A stretch of DNA of 64,000 nt from assembly GCF_014334115.1 (NCBI RefSeq), contig NZ_CP060494.1:2448501-2512500 (forward strand), in the 5' to 3' direction. This DNA comes from Sphingosinithalassobacter sp. CS137 (GTDB lineage: Bacteria; Pseudomonadota; Alphaproteobacteria; Sphingomonadales; Sphingomonadaceae). Both the position numbers and the translations under genes were made by a program. How positions within the stretch are numbered: position 1 is the first letter of the stretch; the number at the start of each line of letters is the position of its first letter. The notes beneath the pieces were generated by a model. That model saw only the letters and a list, made by a program, of their open reading frames with translations. It was not told the DNA's origin and did not search any database. Shown one piece after another: positions 31,139-41,006 of the stretch.

Positions 31139-34069
31139 CTAGTTGGTCGTCCGGCGATATTCTTCGCGCACGCTGTGGCCCAGCGCGTCGGCGACGAGCG
31201 CCGCCTGCTCGAGTTGGTGACGCTTCATCAGGCCGGTCGCAGGCGAGGCTGCGGCGGCACGGCCCGCGTAGCGCGGGCGAGTGGTCTTGCAGCCCGCATC
31301 TATCAGCGATGCTTCGATCAGCGGCTCGATGAACGACCAGCCGCCGTTGTTTTTCGGCTCTTCCTGGGCCCAGACCACATCCTCGAGCGCCGTCATGCGC
31401 TTGAGCCGCACCGTCAGCGGCTCGCCGGGGAAGGGATAGAGCTGCTCGATGCGGACGATCTGCGTGTCGGTATCGCCCGCAGCGTCGCGCGCTTCGATCA
31501 GGTCATAGGCGACCTTGCCCGAGCAGAGCACCAGCCGCTTCGTCTTTGCATCCTGGGCGCCGTTGGTATCCGACAGGATACGCATGAAGTGACTCTGGCC
31601 CTGGAACTCGTCCGCAGTCGAGACCGCCATCTTGTGCCGCAGCAGCGACTTGGGCGTCATGACGACCAGAGGCTTGCGGAAGTTGCGATGCATCTGGCGG
31701 CGCAGCAGGTGGAAGTAGTTCGCCGGCGTGGTGCAATTCGCGACCTGGATATTGTCCTGCGCGCAGAGCTGGAGGAAGCGCTCCAGCCGCGCCGAGCTGT
31801 GCTCGGGACCCTGGCCCTCATAGCCGTGCGGCAGCAGCATCACGAGCCCGTTGGCGCGCAGCCACTTGGCCTCGCCCGATGCGATGAACTGGTCGATCAT
31901 GATCTGCGCGCCGTTGGCGAAATCGCCGAACTGCGCTTCCCAGAGCACCAGAGTCTTCGGATCGGCAAGGGCATAGCCATATTCGAAGCCGAGCACGCCA
32001 TATTCCGACAGCGGACTATCGAGCACTTCGAACCGCCCGTGCGGAATCTCGTTCAGCGGGACGTATTTGCGTTCCTCGGCCTGATCGACCCACACGGCAT
32101 GCCGCTGACTGAAGGTTCCGCGGCCGGAATCCTGGCCCGAAAGGCGCACGCCATAGCCTTCGGAAAGCAGTGAGCCGAACGCCAGCGCTTCGCCGGTCGC
32201 CCAGTCGAAGCCTTCGCCCGATTTGAACATCTGGCGCTTGGCATCGAGCACGCGCCCCAGCGTCTTGTGGATGGCAAGCCCCTCGGGAACTTCCGTGAGC
32301 GTGCGGCCGAGCGAATCGAACAGCTTGCGATCGATTCCGGTCTCGACATTACGCCGCGTGTGTTCGGCATCGATGGGCGCCGACAGGCCCGTCCAGCGGC
32401 CGGCGAACCAGTCCGCCTTGTTGGGCAGATAGCTTTTGCCCGCCTCGAACGCATCATCGAGCAGGGACGTGAACTGTTCGACCTTTTCCGTGACGAAGCC
32501 CTCGTCGATCACGCCTTCCGCAACCAGCCGCTTGGCATAGATCTCGCTCACCGGCGGGTGCTGCTTGATCGCGGCATACATCAGCGGCTGGGTAAAGCTC
32601 GGCTCGTCTCCTTCATTGTGGCCGAAGCGGCGGTAGCACCACATGTCGATCACGATATCGCGCTTGAACTGCTGGCGATATTCGATCGCCAGCTTGCAGG
32701 CGAAGGTCACGGCTTCGGGATCGTCGCCGTTCACATGAAGGATCGGCGCCTGGACTCCCTTCGCCACGTCCGAGGGATAGGGCGAGGAGCGCGCGAATTG
32801 CGGGCTCGTGGTGAAGCCGATCTGATTGTTGATGACGAAATGGATGCAGCCGCCGGTGTTGTAGCCGCGTACACCCGAGAAGCCGAGGCATTCCCAGACG
32901 ACGCCCTGACCGGCGAAGGCCGCGTCGCCGTGAATCAGCACCGGCAGCACCTGCGCATGTTCGCCGAGATCGCTGCGGAAGGTCTGCAGCGCGCGCGTCT
33001 TGCCGAGCACGACGGGATCGACGGCCTCGAGGTGCGACGGGTTGGCGACGAGCGACATGTGAACGCTGACGCCGTCGAACTCGCGGTCGGTGCTGGTGCC
33101 CAGATGATATTTGACGTCGCCGGACCCGCCGACATCCTCGGGATTGGACGATCCGCCGGCGAATTCATGGAAGATCGCCCGATAGGGCTTGGCCATCACA
33201 TTCGCGAGCACGTTGAGCCGGCCGCGGTGCGCCATGCCGTACACGATTTCGCGCACGCCGGTCTGGCCGCCATATTTGATGACCGCCTCGAGCGCCGGGA
33301 TCATCGATTCGCCGCCGTCGAGGCCGAAGCGCTTGGTGCCGACATATTTGCGGCCCAGGAACTTCTCCCACTGCTCGGCCTCGATCACTTTCGAGAGGAT
33401 CGCGCGCTTCCCGTCGACGGTGAAGTGGATCGCCTTGTCGCGACCCTCCATCCGCTCCTGGAGGAAGCGCCGCTCCTCGACGTCGGCGATGTGCATATAT
33501 TCGAGGCCGACGTTGCCGCAGTAATTCGCGCGCAGGACGTTCACCAACTCGCGCAGGGTTGCCGTCTCGAAACCCAGCGCGCCGCCGAGATAGACCGGAC
33601 GATCGACTTCGCTGTCGGGGAAGCCGTGATATTCGGTCTTGAGATCTTCGGGCAGGTCACGGCGGGACAGGCCGAGCGGATCGAGATTGGCGGCGAGATG
33701 CCCACGCACCCGATAGGTGCGGATCAGCATCATCGCGCGGATCGAGTCTCCGGCCGCCTTGGCGATTGCATCGGCGGAAGGCGCGACTGCGGAAGCCGCT
33801 GCCGGCGGCTTGCCGCCCTTCGCGGGCCTGGGGGCGGGTTCCATCTGCGTCGGATCGAGCGCCGCGGTGAGCGCATCGGTATCGGATAGCGGCCAGTTGG
33901 CGCGTTGCCAGCTGGGCCCCGACGCGGTGCTCTCCAGCCCCTCGAACCAGTCGCGCCAGCCGGCTTCCACCGAGCCGGGATCGCTCTTGTAGCGCTTGTA
34001 CAGGGTCTCGACGAAGGCGGGGCTCACGCCGCCAGCGATTTCGTCGAAGTCCAGGCCCTCATAGCCCAT
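31139..34069 (-). CDS. sucA: 2-Oxoglutarate dehydrogenase E1 component
   Basis: 976-residue thiamine-diphosphate enzyme that decarboxylates 2-oxoglutarate and passes succinyl to the odhB product. [41 protein letters not shown] holds the cofactor motif; [21 protein letters not shown] is the conserved E1 C-terminal region. ATG at 34069 ([16 protein letters not shown]) is preferred over a TTG four codons upstream. It follows sucD; the gap contains a dispersed hairpin repeat. A single polypeptide carries all E1 domains, as expected. Confidence 0.98.
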   Translation of the reverse strand: MGYEGLDFDEIAGGVSPAFVETLYKRYKSDPGSVEAGWRDWFEGLESTASGPSWQRANWPLSDTDALTAALDPTQMEPAPRPAKGGKPPAAASAVAPSADAIAKAAGDSIRAMMLIRTYRVRGHLAANLDPLGLSRRDLPEDLKTEYHGFPDSEVDRPVYLGGALGFETATLRELVNVLRANYCGNVGLEYMHIADVEERRFLQERMEGRDKAIHFTVDGKRAILSKVIEAEQWEKFLGRKYVGTKRFGLDGGESMIPALEAVIKYGGQTGVREIVYGMAHRGRLNVLANVMAKPYRAIFHEFAGGSSNPEDVGGSGDVKYHLGTSTDREFDGVSVHMSLVANPSHLEAVDPVVLGKTRALQTFRSDLGEHAQVLPVLIHGDAAFAGQGVVWECLGFSGVRGYNTGGCIHFVINNQIGFTTSPQFARSSPYPSDVAKGVQAPILHVNGDDPEAVTFACKLAIEYRQQFKRDIVIDMWCYRRFGHNEGDEPSFTQPLMYAAIKQHPPVSEIYAKRLVAEGVIDEGFVTEKVEQFTSLLDDAFEAGKSYLPNKADWFAGRWTGLSAPIDAEHTRRNVETGIDRKLFDSLGRTLTEVPEGLAIHKTLGRVLDAKRQMFKSGEGFDWATGEALAFGSLLSEGYGVRLSGQDSGRGTFSQRHAVWVDQAEERKYVPLNEIPHGRFEVLDSPLSEYGVLGFEYGYALADPKTLVLWEAQFGDFANGAQIMIDQFIASGEAKWLRANGLVMLLPHGYEGQGPEHSSARLERFLQLCAQDNIQVANCTTPANYFHLLRRQMHRNFRKPLVVMTPKSLLRHKMAVSTADEFQGQSHFMRILSDTNGAQDAKTKRLVLCSGKVAYDLIEARDAAGDTDTQIVRIEQLYPFPGEPLTVRLKRMTALEDVVWAQEEPKNNGGWSFIEPLIEASLIDAGCKTTRPRYAGRAAAASPATGLMKRHQLEQAALVADALGHSVREEYRRTTN

Positions 34070-34084
34070 GTGCAATTCCAACCG

Positions 34085-34157
34085 TCCGTTCGTCCCGAGC
34101 GACGTCGAGGGACGAGTGCGCGCCCCAGCGTGTCTCGACTTCGCTCGACACCAACGG
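34085..34157. repeat. Dispersed hairpin repeat in the sucD-sucA gap
   Basis: Two linked stem-loops: TCGTCCC...GGGACGA (34090-34115) and a GTGTC-TCGA...TCGA-CAC unit (34130-34152) ending in CCAACGGGG. I recognise this paired design (TTCGTCCCGAGC and GTGTCTCGACTTCGCTCG) as a dispersed intergenic repeat common in sphingomonad genomes; this is recollection, not a search. It fills most of the 111-base gap between sucD and sucA. Confidence 0.55.
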
Positions 34158-34180
34158 GGGAGTGGGGCGCTTGCTCCGTG

Positions 34181-35065
34181 TTATCCCTTGAGCACCTCGA
34201 CGAGCGTGGTGCCGAGCTCGCTCGGGCTGTCCGCAACACGGATTCCCGCTTCCTCCATCGCCGCGATCTTGTCCTCGGCGCCGCCCTGGCCGCCCGACAC
34301 GATCGCGCCCGCGTGGCCCATGCGGCGGCCCGGAGGCGCCGTGCGGCCCGCAATGAAGCCCGCCATCGGCTTCTTGCGACCGCGCTTCGCCTCGTCCTTC
34401 AGGAACTGCGCGGCTTCTTCTTCGGCGCTGCCGCCGATTTCGCCGATCATGATGATCGACTTGGTCTCGTCGTCGGCCAGGAACATCTCGAGCACGTCGA
34501 TGAAGTTCGTGCCGTTCACCGGATCGCCGCCGATGCCGACGGCGGTCGTCTGGCCGAGGCCCGCGTTGGTCGTCTGGAACACGGCTTCATAGGTAAGCGT
34601 GCCCGAGCGCGAAACAACGCCCACCGACCCCTTGGAGAAGATGCTGCCGGGCATGATGCCGATCTTGCACTCGCCGGGGGTCAGCACGCCGGGGCAGTTC
34701 GGACCGATCAGCCGCGATTTGCTGCCCGAAAGCGCGCGCTTCACCTTCACCATGTCGAGCACCGGAATGCCCTCGGTGATCGTTACGATCAGCGGCACTT
34801 CGGCGTCGATCGCCTCGAGAATCGAATCCGCCGCAAAGGGGGGCGGAACGTAGATCACGCTGGCAGTCGCTCCGGTCTTCTCGACGGCTTCGGCGACGGT
34901 GTTGAACACCGGCAGGCCGATATGCTCGGTGCCGCCCTTACCGGGGGTGACGCCGCCCACCATCTGAGTGCCATATTCCAGCGCCTGTTTGGTGTGGAAG
35001 GTGCCGGTTTCGCCGGTCATCCCCTGTGTGATGACCTTGGTGTTCTTGTCGACGAGGATGCTCAT
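34181..35065 (-). CDS. sucD: Succinate-CoA ligase subunit alpha
   Basis: 294-residue CoA-binding subunit. [45 protein letters not shown] at the start and the phosphohistidine region [14 protein letters not shown] near the end are diagnostic. The partner sucC, which usually stands directly before sucD, is absent here: the gap to mdh is only about 100 bases and holds a REP pair. The beta subunit must therefore be encoded elsewhere. Same strand and likely same message as mdh, sucA, odhB and lpdA. Confidence 0.97.
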   Translation of the reverse strand: MSILVDKNTKVITQGMTGETGTFHTKQALEYGTQMVGGVTPGKGGTEHIGLPVFNTVAEAVEKTGATASVIYVPPPFAADSILEAIDAEVPLIVTITEGIPVLDMVKVKRALSGSKSRLIGPNCPGVLTPGECKIGIMPGSIFSKGSVGVVSRSGTLTYEAVFQTTNAGLGQTTAVGIGGDPVNGTNFIDVLEMFLADDETKSIIMIGEIGGSAEEEAAQFLKDEAKRGRKKPMAGFIAGRTAPPGRRMGHAGAIVSGGQGGAEDKIAAMEEAGIRVADSPSELGTTLVEVLKG

Positions 35066-35078
35066 CAGGGTTCCTTTT

Positions 35079-35162
35079 CGTCATCCCGGCACGGGCCGCC
35101 GGGAACCTCTATTGGATGGATGCGCGCTGCGGCGCGCGATCCCGGGCCAGGCCGGGACGACC
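35079..35162. repeat. Inverted pair of REP-like hairpins between mdh and sucD
   Basis: Outward-facing heads CGTCATCCCGGC (35079-35090, plus strand) and GGTCGTCCCGGC (35151-35162, minus strand), each followed by a short stem (TCCCGGC/GCCGGGA at 35084-35104; TCCCGG/CCGGGA at 35140-35157). Same layout as the pair between groES and groEL, sharing the head consensus sGTCRYCCCkGC. It occupies the whole gap where sucC would be expected. Confidence 0.65.
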
Positions 35163-35166
35163 GAAG

Positions 35167-36258
<1,092 letters not shown>

Positions 36259-36264
36259 TTATCT

Positions 36265-36281
36265 TTGCAACTCATTCGCAA
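36265..36281. promoter_or_regulatory. Fur-like palindromic site upstream of mdh
   Basis: TTGCAACTCATTCGCAA: arms TTGC.A and T.GCAA around an AT-rich centre, within an AT-rich stretch about 140 bases before mdh. The pattern resembles Fur/Irr-family boxes of alphaproteobacteria, which have ATG/CAT-centred TTGC..GCAA palindromes. The arms are not fully symmetric, so this is only a candidate. Confidence 0.3.
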
Positions 36282-36341
36282 GAGCAATAAACCATCGGAA
36301 CCCTTGGGTCGCGCTGCGCCGAGCGTGCGGGTGCAGGTGGT

Positions 36342-37223
36342 TCACTCGAGCGGCGGCGGCGCACCCATCGAGGGCGGCGGGGTTGCGGCGCTGGGTTTCA
36401 GCCACACGCGCCCGCGGGCAAGATCAAGCGTCACGGCCCAGTCGCGCAGGAACGGCATCCCGAGATTCCCGTCGATCACGAGTTCGGGGGTGAACATCAC
36501 GCCGCGCGCTTCGACGCCCTCGGCAATCGGAAATGCGCCCCGCTGCGGGCCAGGCGCCGCAGGGTCGAGCCCCAGCGCAGCAGCATAGGGTTTGGAGACG
36601 AGAATGGTGCCGCCGTTGCCACTGTCCAGCTCCATCGCCAGCGAGCCCCGCGCGCTGGGCACGTCGATATACACCGCCAAGGCCCGACCACCTACTTCGC
36701 GCGCGAGCCGCGCCGGCAACTCGATCGCACCGGAGACGCGTTCGGCCAGGCTTTCCGGCGTCTCGATGATGAGAGACAGCGCAGCGAAATCGATCGTGAT
36801 GGTCTGCCCGTCGAAGACGTCGAGCGCCAGCAACCCGTCGATCGGAGCGGCGTCGACGGCCATCAAGGACGTGGCATCGAGCACGCCCGCCACTGGCGCC
36901 TCGAGCCTGACGCCGTCCCACTCGATCGCAACGCGCTCGCAGCGGGGAAGCGTCAGGCGATCACCGGTCATGCGATGCCCGACGAGCGCTCCCCAAGGCT
37001 CGCACCCGGCAGCGCGCGCAATCTCGGGGGCGAGCACCGAGATGCCGCCCGCGGTATCGAACACCAGGAGCCGCTCGACACCGTCCAGCCGAACACGTGC
37101 CGCGACTCCCTTGCGATAGGGCTCGAGGCGCAGGACCTGTGGCTCGGCGACGGTGGGTTGCGGTTGCGCCAGCGACGGCGTGGCGAGAAGCGTCAGAAAA
37201 AGCGAAGCGAGGAAAAGGCGCAT
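36342..37223 (-). CDS. Exported retropepsin-like aspartyl protease
   Basis: 293 residues with a signal peptide (MRLFLASLFLTLLATPSLAQ, cleavage near residue 19). Two similar halves: the first has VFDTAGGISVLAPEIARAAG (a DTG-like site reading DTAG), the second MELDSGNGGTILVSKPYAAALGLD (DSGNGG). This two-lobed design resembles pepsin-like folds assembled within one chain, as in other bacterial periplasmic aspartyl-protease-like proteins. The first site has Ala in place of Gly after DT, so activity is uncertain. Ends in a Pro-rich tail. Upstream neighbour zapE is 46 bases away on the same strand. Confidence 0.75.
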   Translation of the reverse strand: MRLFLASLFLTLLATPSLAQPQPTVAEPQVLRLEPYRKGVAARVRLDGVERLLVFDTAGGISVLAPEIARAAGCEPWGALVGHRMTGDRLTLPRCERVAIEWDGVRLEAPVAGVLDATSLMAVDAAPIDGLLALDVFDGQTITIDFAALSLIIETPESLAERVSGAIELPARLAREVGGRALAVYIDVPSARGSLAMELDSGNGGTILVSKPYAAALGLDPAAPGPQRGAFPIAEGVEARGVMFTPELVIDGNLGMPFLRDWAVTLDLARGRVWLKPSAATPPPSMGAPPPLE

Positions 37224-37269
37224 GGACTGTCTCCGATCCGCCTATGACTACATTTGTAGTCGGCCCAAT

Positions 37270-38385
37270 TCAAGCCGCCCCGTGCCCCTGCGCCAGATAG
37301 GAGTCCGATGTCATCTCGTGCAGCCGGCTCACCGTGCGCTGGAACTCGAAGGCACCGTCGCCGGCTCGATAGAGTTGCTCCGGCTCGGCGTCGGCTGCAG
37401 CGAGCAGCTTCACCTTGTGCTCGTATAGTGCGTCGATGAGGGTGACGAAGCGGGCTGCCTCATTGCGGTTTTCGGGCCCCAGCTGCGGGATGCCCACCAG
37501 AATGACCGTGTGGAAGCGCCGGGCGATCGCCAGGTAATCGGCAGCGCCGCGCGGTTCGCCGCACAGCCGCTTGAACGAGAAGACCGCAACGCCCTTCAGG
37601 CATTTCGGCACGTGGAGCAGGCGCCCGCCCTGGACTTCGATTTCCCCGGAGGGGACATGCTCGCGATCCTCCACCGGATAGTCGGTGAGACGGAAAAAAG
37701 CTGATGAGAGCTTTCGCGTCGATTCTGGGCCGTTCGGCACCAGCCAGGTATCCATCGGCCCCAGCCGGTCGAGCCGATAATCCACCGGACCGTTGAGCGC
37801 CAGCACGTCCATCCTCGCTTCGATCAGCTCGATGAAGGGCACGAACAGCTGGCGGTTGATGCCATGTTTGTAGAGGTCGTGCGGCGGCCGGTTCGACGTG
37901 GCGACGACAGTGACATCGTGGCCCATCAGCTCGGTGAAGAGCCGCGAGAGGATCATCGCGTCCGCCGGATTGTTGACCACCATTTCGTCAAAGGCGAGCA
38001 GCCGCACATCGGCGGCGAGCGCGGCAGCGACTCGCTCGACCGGCTTGTCGGCCGCACGTTTGCGCTCCTCATTGAGGCGCGCATGCACATCGAGCATGAA
38101 TTCATGGAAATGGACGCGGCGCTTGCGCTTCACTGCGACACAGTCGGTGAACAGATCCATCAGCATCGATTTGCCGCGGCCGACATCGCCCCACAGATAG
38201 ACGCCGCGTGGGGGTTCGCCCTTGCTCCCGCCGGTAAGCCGCCACAGGATGCTGCCCTTGCGCGGGCCGCGCTCGAGTTCGTGGGCGAGGGCATCGAGTC
38301 GGTGCGCGGCGACGGCCTGCTCGGCGTCGGGGCGGAGCTCGCCGGTGGCGATCAGGGCTTCATAGCGCTCGAGGACGCGGGTCAT
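37270..38385 (-). CDS. zapE: Cell division protein ZapE (AFG1-like ATPase)
   Basis: 371-residue AAA-type ATPase that binds FtsZ and is needed for division under stress; the mitochondrial relative AFG1 helps remove respiratory subunits. Walker A GDVGRGKSMLMDLF near residue 66, Walker B RLLAFDEMVV near 130, sensor VVATSNRPPHDLYKHGINR. The position next to sdhB and close to the respiratory genes is common in alphaproteobacteria. PaaI-type thioesterase gene ends 25 bases upstream. Confidence 0.93.
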   Translation of the reverse strand: MTRVLERYEALIATGELRPDAEQAVAAHRLDALAHELERGPRKGSILWRLTGGSKGEPPRGVYLWGDVGRGKSMLMDLFTDCVAVKRKRRVHFHEFMLDVHARLNEERKRAADKPVERVAAALAADVRLLAFDEMVVNNPADAMILSRLFTELMGHDVTVVATSNRPPHDLYKHGINRQLFVPFIELIEARMDVLALNGPVDYRLDRLGPMDTWLVPNGPESTRKLSSAFFRLTDYPVEDREHVPSGEIEVQGGRLLHVPKCLKGVAVFSFKRLCGEPRGAADYLAIARRFHTVILVGIPQLGPENRNEAARFVTLIDALYEHKVKLLAAADAEPEQLYRAGDGAFEFQRTVSRLHEMTSDSYLAQGHGAA

Positions 38386-38410
38386 TCCGGTTGCCGATCT
38401 GGCGCGTGCA

Positions 38411-38866
38411 TCACGAGGGCTTGCGCGACGGCTTGCGGATCAGCGCCGAAAAGCTCGCCACGCTCTCTTCGCCCTGGACGACGAGACCTCGCAGGAAAAG
38501 GAAGCGGCCGGTCTCGCGAGTCAGCTCGACGCGAGCCTCGACGACATGCTCGATGGGTGCGCCGGCGAGGAAATGCGTGGTCAGATCGACCGTCGAGGCG
38601 GGACCGCTTTCCAGCACGTCGAGCCCGCGCGCCGCCGCGAACAGGCAGATGTCGAGAAAGCCGAGCAGCGCGCCGCCATGGACATGGCCGCGAAGATTGG
38701 CGTGCCGTTCCTCCGCCTGCCAGCGAACCCGAGCGACACCTTCTTCGACGCGGACGCGCACCGGGCCGATGAAGCTGTTGAACAGCGACGACGCGGGAAG
38801 TTCCCACCGCTTCCAGCCCGGTGCGTCGGGATCGTCCTCGTAGCGGAAGCTGAACGGCTCGGTCAT
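38411..38866 (-). CDS. PaaI-family hotdog thioesterase
   Basis: 151 residues, single hotdog domain. HGGALLGFLDICLFAAARG carries the typical HGG motif with the conserved Asp of the catalytic helix, followed by STVDLTTHFLAGAPIEHVVEARVELTRETGRFLFLRGLV. Family members hydrolyse acyl- or aryl-CoA. ATG at 38866 (MTEPFSFRYEDDPDAPGW) is preferred to the GTG/TTG extensions. It lies between sdhB (43 bases upstream) and zapE. Confidence 0.85.
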   Translation of the reverse strand: MTEPFSFRYEDDPDAPGWKRWELPASSLFNSFIGPVRVRVEEGVARVRWQAEERHANLRGHVHGGALLGFLDICLFAAARGLDVLESGPASTVDLTTHFLAGAPIEHVVEARVELTRETGRFLFLRGLVVQGEESVASFSALIRKPSRKPS

Positions 38867-38909
38867 GGCGCAGCCGTTCGCCACACGCGAACCACGCAGG
38901 CTGCCAAGA

Positions 38910-39692
38910 TCAAAGCGCCCGCTCGGCTTCCAGCTTCTTGATCTCGGCGATCGCCTTGGCGGGGTTGAGGCCCTTGGGGCAGACGTTCGCGCAGTTCATG
39001 ATCGTGTGGCAGCGATAGAGGCGGAACGGATCCTCGAGCGCGTCGAGCCGCTCGCCGGTCATCTCGTCGCGGCTGTCGGCGAGCCAGCGATAGGCCTGGA
39101 GCAGGATCGCCGGTCCGAGGAAACGGTCGGAGTTCCACCAGTAGCTGGGGCAGGCGGTCGAGCAGCAGGCGCACAGGATGCACTCGTACAGTCCGTCCAG
39201 CTTCTCGCGCTGTTCGGGGCTCTGCAGCCGCTCCTTGCCCGACGGCGTGGTCGAAACCGTCTTCAGCCAGGGCTGGATCGAGGCGTATTGCGCATAGAAA
39301 TGGGTGAAATCGGGGACGAGATCCTTGATCACTTCCATGTGCGGCAGCGGCGTGATGCGGATCTCGCCGGAAATGTCCTCGATTGCGGTAGTGCAGGCAA
39401 GGCCGTTCTTGCCGTCCATGTTCATCGAACAGGAGCCGCAGATGCCTTCGCGGCACGAGCGGCGGAAGGTGAGGCTCGGATCCTGGTCCGACTTGATCTT
39501 GATGAGCGCGTCCAGAACCATCGGGCCGCAATCGTCGAGATCGACGTGAAACGTGTCGTATCGCGGGTTTGCGCCGCTGTCGGGATCGTAGCGGTAGATC
39601 TTGAACTTCTTGATCCGGCCGCCGGTGGTCGGCCCGTCGAACTTCTTGCCTGCCTTGATCTTGCTGTTCTTGGGCAGGAAAAAATCGGCCAT
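38910..39692 (-). CDS. sdhB: Succinate dehydrogenase iron-sulfur subunit
   Basis: 260-residue electron-transfer subunit of complex [23 protein letters not shown] binds the 2Fe-2S centre; [16 protein letters not shown] and [17 protein letters not shown] bind the 4Fe-4S and 3Fe-4S centres. ATG at 39692 gives [18 protein letters not shown]. Unusually, the gene is not adjacent to sdhA: a 2.2-kb protease cassette with its own terminators lies between them, so sdhB probably has its own promoter. Confidence 0.97.
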   Translation of the reverse strand: MADFFLPKNSKIKAGKKFDGPTTGGRIKKFKIYRYDPDSGANPRYDTFHVDLDDCGPMVLDALIKIKSDQDPSLTFRRSCREGICGSCSMNMDGKNGLACTTAIEDISGEIRITPLPHMEVIKDLVPDFTHFYAQYASIQPWLKTVSTTPSGKERLQSPEQREKLDGLYECILCACCSTACPSYWWNSDRFLGPAILLQAYRWLADSRDEMTGERLDALEDPFRLYRCHTIMNCANVCPKGLNPAKAIAEIKKLEAERAL

Positions 39693-39711
39693 GATGCGTC
39701 CCGTTGCTGAT

Positions 39712-39733
39712 GGGCGCCGCATGGGCGGCGCCC
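39712..39733. other. Stem-loop in the sdhB leader
   Basis: Perfect nine-base stem GGGCGCCGC / GCGGCGCCC with a short loop, 20 bases before the sdhB start codon. It could affect translation of sdhB or mark the 5-prime end of its message. Confidence 0.35.
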
Positions 39734-39775
39734 GGATTCACATGGCCGATACATGAGCGCGGCATCAGTTTCAAA

Positions 39776-39808
39776 CAAGGAGCGACAGTTGCGCGCTATC
39801 GCTCCTTG
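39776..39808 (-). terminator. Candidate terminator of the protease cassette
   Basis: On the minus strand a ten-base stem CAAGGAGCGA / TCGCTCCTTG with a 13-base loop is followed by TTTGAAACT. It lies 61 bases beyond the stop of the 53-residue membrane peptide and before sdhB, so it would end the protease-cassette message. Confidence 0.5.
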
Positions 39809-39869
39809 CCCTGTCCCTGTCCGTCGGCGTTCCGCCCCCATTCGAGGTTGCGCGCGAATGATGTGCCGC

Positions 39870-40031
39870 TCAGGTTCGATGAAGCAGGATCAGCGCGAGC
39901 ATCGCCGACGCCCCCGCGACGAATCCTGCCGCATGAGCGGCCTTTCTCGTGCGTGAGGAAACCGGCGCACGCAGGGCCTCGCGAAAACCCGCGCGCAGCT
40001 GTGCCGACCGGGACGGCGGATCACGCTCCAC
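39870..40031 (-). CDS. 53-residue membrane peptide of the protease cassette
   Basis: GTG start preceded by AAAAGGAG five bases away, 12 bases after the stop of the ClpP-like gene, so clearly the third gene of the cassette. The first 30 residues are basic (MERDPPSRSAQLRAG, then SSRTRKAAHA), the last 20 form one membrane segment (AGFVAGASAMLALILL), giving an N-in single-pass peptide ending HRT. No family is recognised. It may anchor, inhibit or be a substrate of the neighbouring proteases. Confidence 0.65.
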   Translation of the reverse strand: MERDPPSRSAQLRAGFREALRAPVSSRTRKAAHAAGFVAGASAMLALILLHRT

Positions 40032-40043
40032 ACCAACTCCTTT

Positions 40044-40997
40044 TCAGATCACGTCGAGCACGAGACCCTTTTCGCGCGCTTCCTCTGCCGAGATGTACCA
40101 GTTCTCCGGCGCACGGCTGCGCACTTCGTCGAAATCGATCTTCGATCCGCGCACCAGATCGCGGAACCCCTCTTCCTCGATTCGCACGCTGTGCTCGATC
40201 TCGTGGAGCTTGGCGCGGAGCGTCGCGGTGAGCGTCTTGAGCGGGCCCGACAGGTTGATCGTGCTCGTCATGACCCGCTCGTGGATCATGATCCGGGTGC
40301 CCTTGGTGAGGAAGCGCTTCTCGACCGGGAAGGCGGCCATGAAGGTCGCACCCGCCGAATAGACCGCGACCTTGCCGAGGAACAGGATCTCGCGCCCGCT
40401 ATATTCGCGCAGCAGCCGCACTTCGTCGCCCATCAGCCGCGCCACTTCGGGATCGCCGCCCAGCGTGGAGATGGCGATCACCAGCGTGCCCTCGTCGGGT
40501 GCCGCCTGCAGCTGCTCGCGAAAGCTGCCGTACATGGCGTGATCGACCGTTCCCGAGAGATGGATGTGCGGCTCGGCGAGCAGTGGATACTCGCGGGCGC
40601 GGCTGTCTTCGCCGGCTTCCTGTCCGGCGGCGGGAGCGGGGGACGGCGGGGGCGTGCCGCCGGAGGGTGCGGGCGTCTGATCCGTGTTCATGGCAGTCGC
40701 AACTGCTCCTGTGCGGGAGAGTTCCAGGGAAGCGGCCGGGGAAGGCGGCTGTGCGGCAAGCGCTTCGGGTGGGCGGGTGCGCTCGACCGCACGGCGCTCC
40801 GCACGGCGCTCCTCGCGCCGTTGCAGCATTCGCCGGACCACGAACGCGAAGCCGACCGCGATCAGCAGCGCGAGCCCGGCCTGGACGAAGCGGTTGCGCA
40901 ATCCGCCGGGCAGCGCGCGCCGCATCGCCGCCGGGACGGTGCGTTCGAGATCGCCGGGGATCAACCGTGCGACGAGCGATTGCTGCTGCTCCGCCAT
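40044..40997 (-). CDS. Membrane-anchored ClpP-like protease or pseudoprotease
   Basis: 317 residues: one membrane segment (residues 39-55), a highly basic stretch (RRMLQRREERRAERRAVERTR), a Pro/Ala-rich linker to about residue 135, then a ClpP-fold domain. Ser214 in VAVYSAGATFM and His239 in TRIMIHERV align with ClpP Ser97 and His122; the third residue, Asp171 before 'RFLSA' in ClpP, aligns by eye with Asn299 in ENWYISAEEAREKGLV. Oxyanion-type GGD is at 180-182. So two triad residues remain and the third is changed. ATG at 40997 has GAGG upstream, nine bases after the peptidase C13 stop, indicating an operon. An ATG at residue 103 would give a soluble form, but its ribosome site is poorly spaced. 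Confidence 0.78.
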   Translation of the reverse strand: MAEQQQSLVARLIPGDLERTVPAAMRRALPGGLRNRFVQAGLALLIAVGFAFVVRRMLQRREERRAERRAVERTRPPEALAAQPPSPAASLELSRTGAVATAMNTDQTPAPSGGTPPPSPAPAAGQEAGEDSRAREYPLLAEPHIHLSGTVDHAMYGSFREQLQAAPDEGTLVIAISTLGGDPEVARLMGDEVRLLREYSGREILFLGKVAVYSAGATFMAAFPVEKRFLTKGTRIMIHERVMTSTINLSGPLKTLTATLRAKLHEIEHSVRIEEEGFRDLVRGSKIDFDEVRSRAPENWYISAEEAREKGLVLDVI

Positions 40998-41006
40998 GCC
41001 GCCGCC

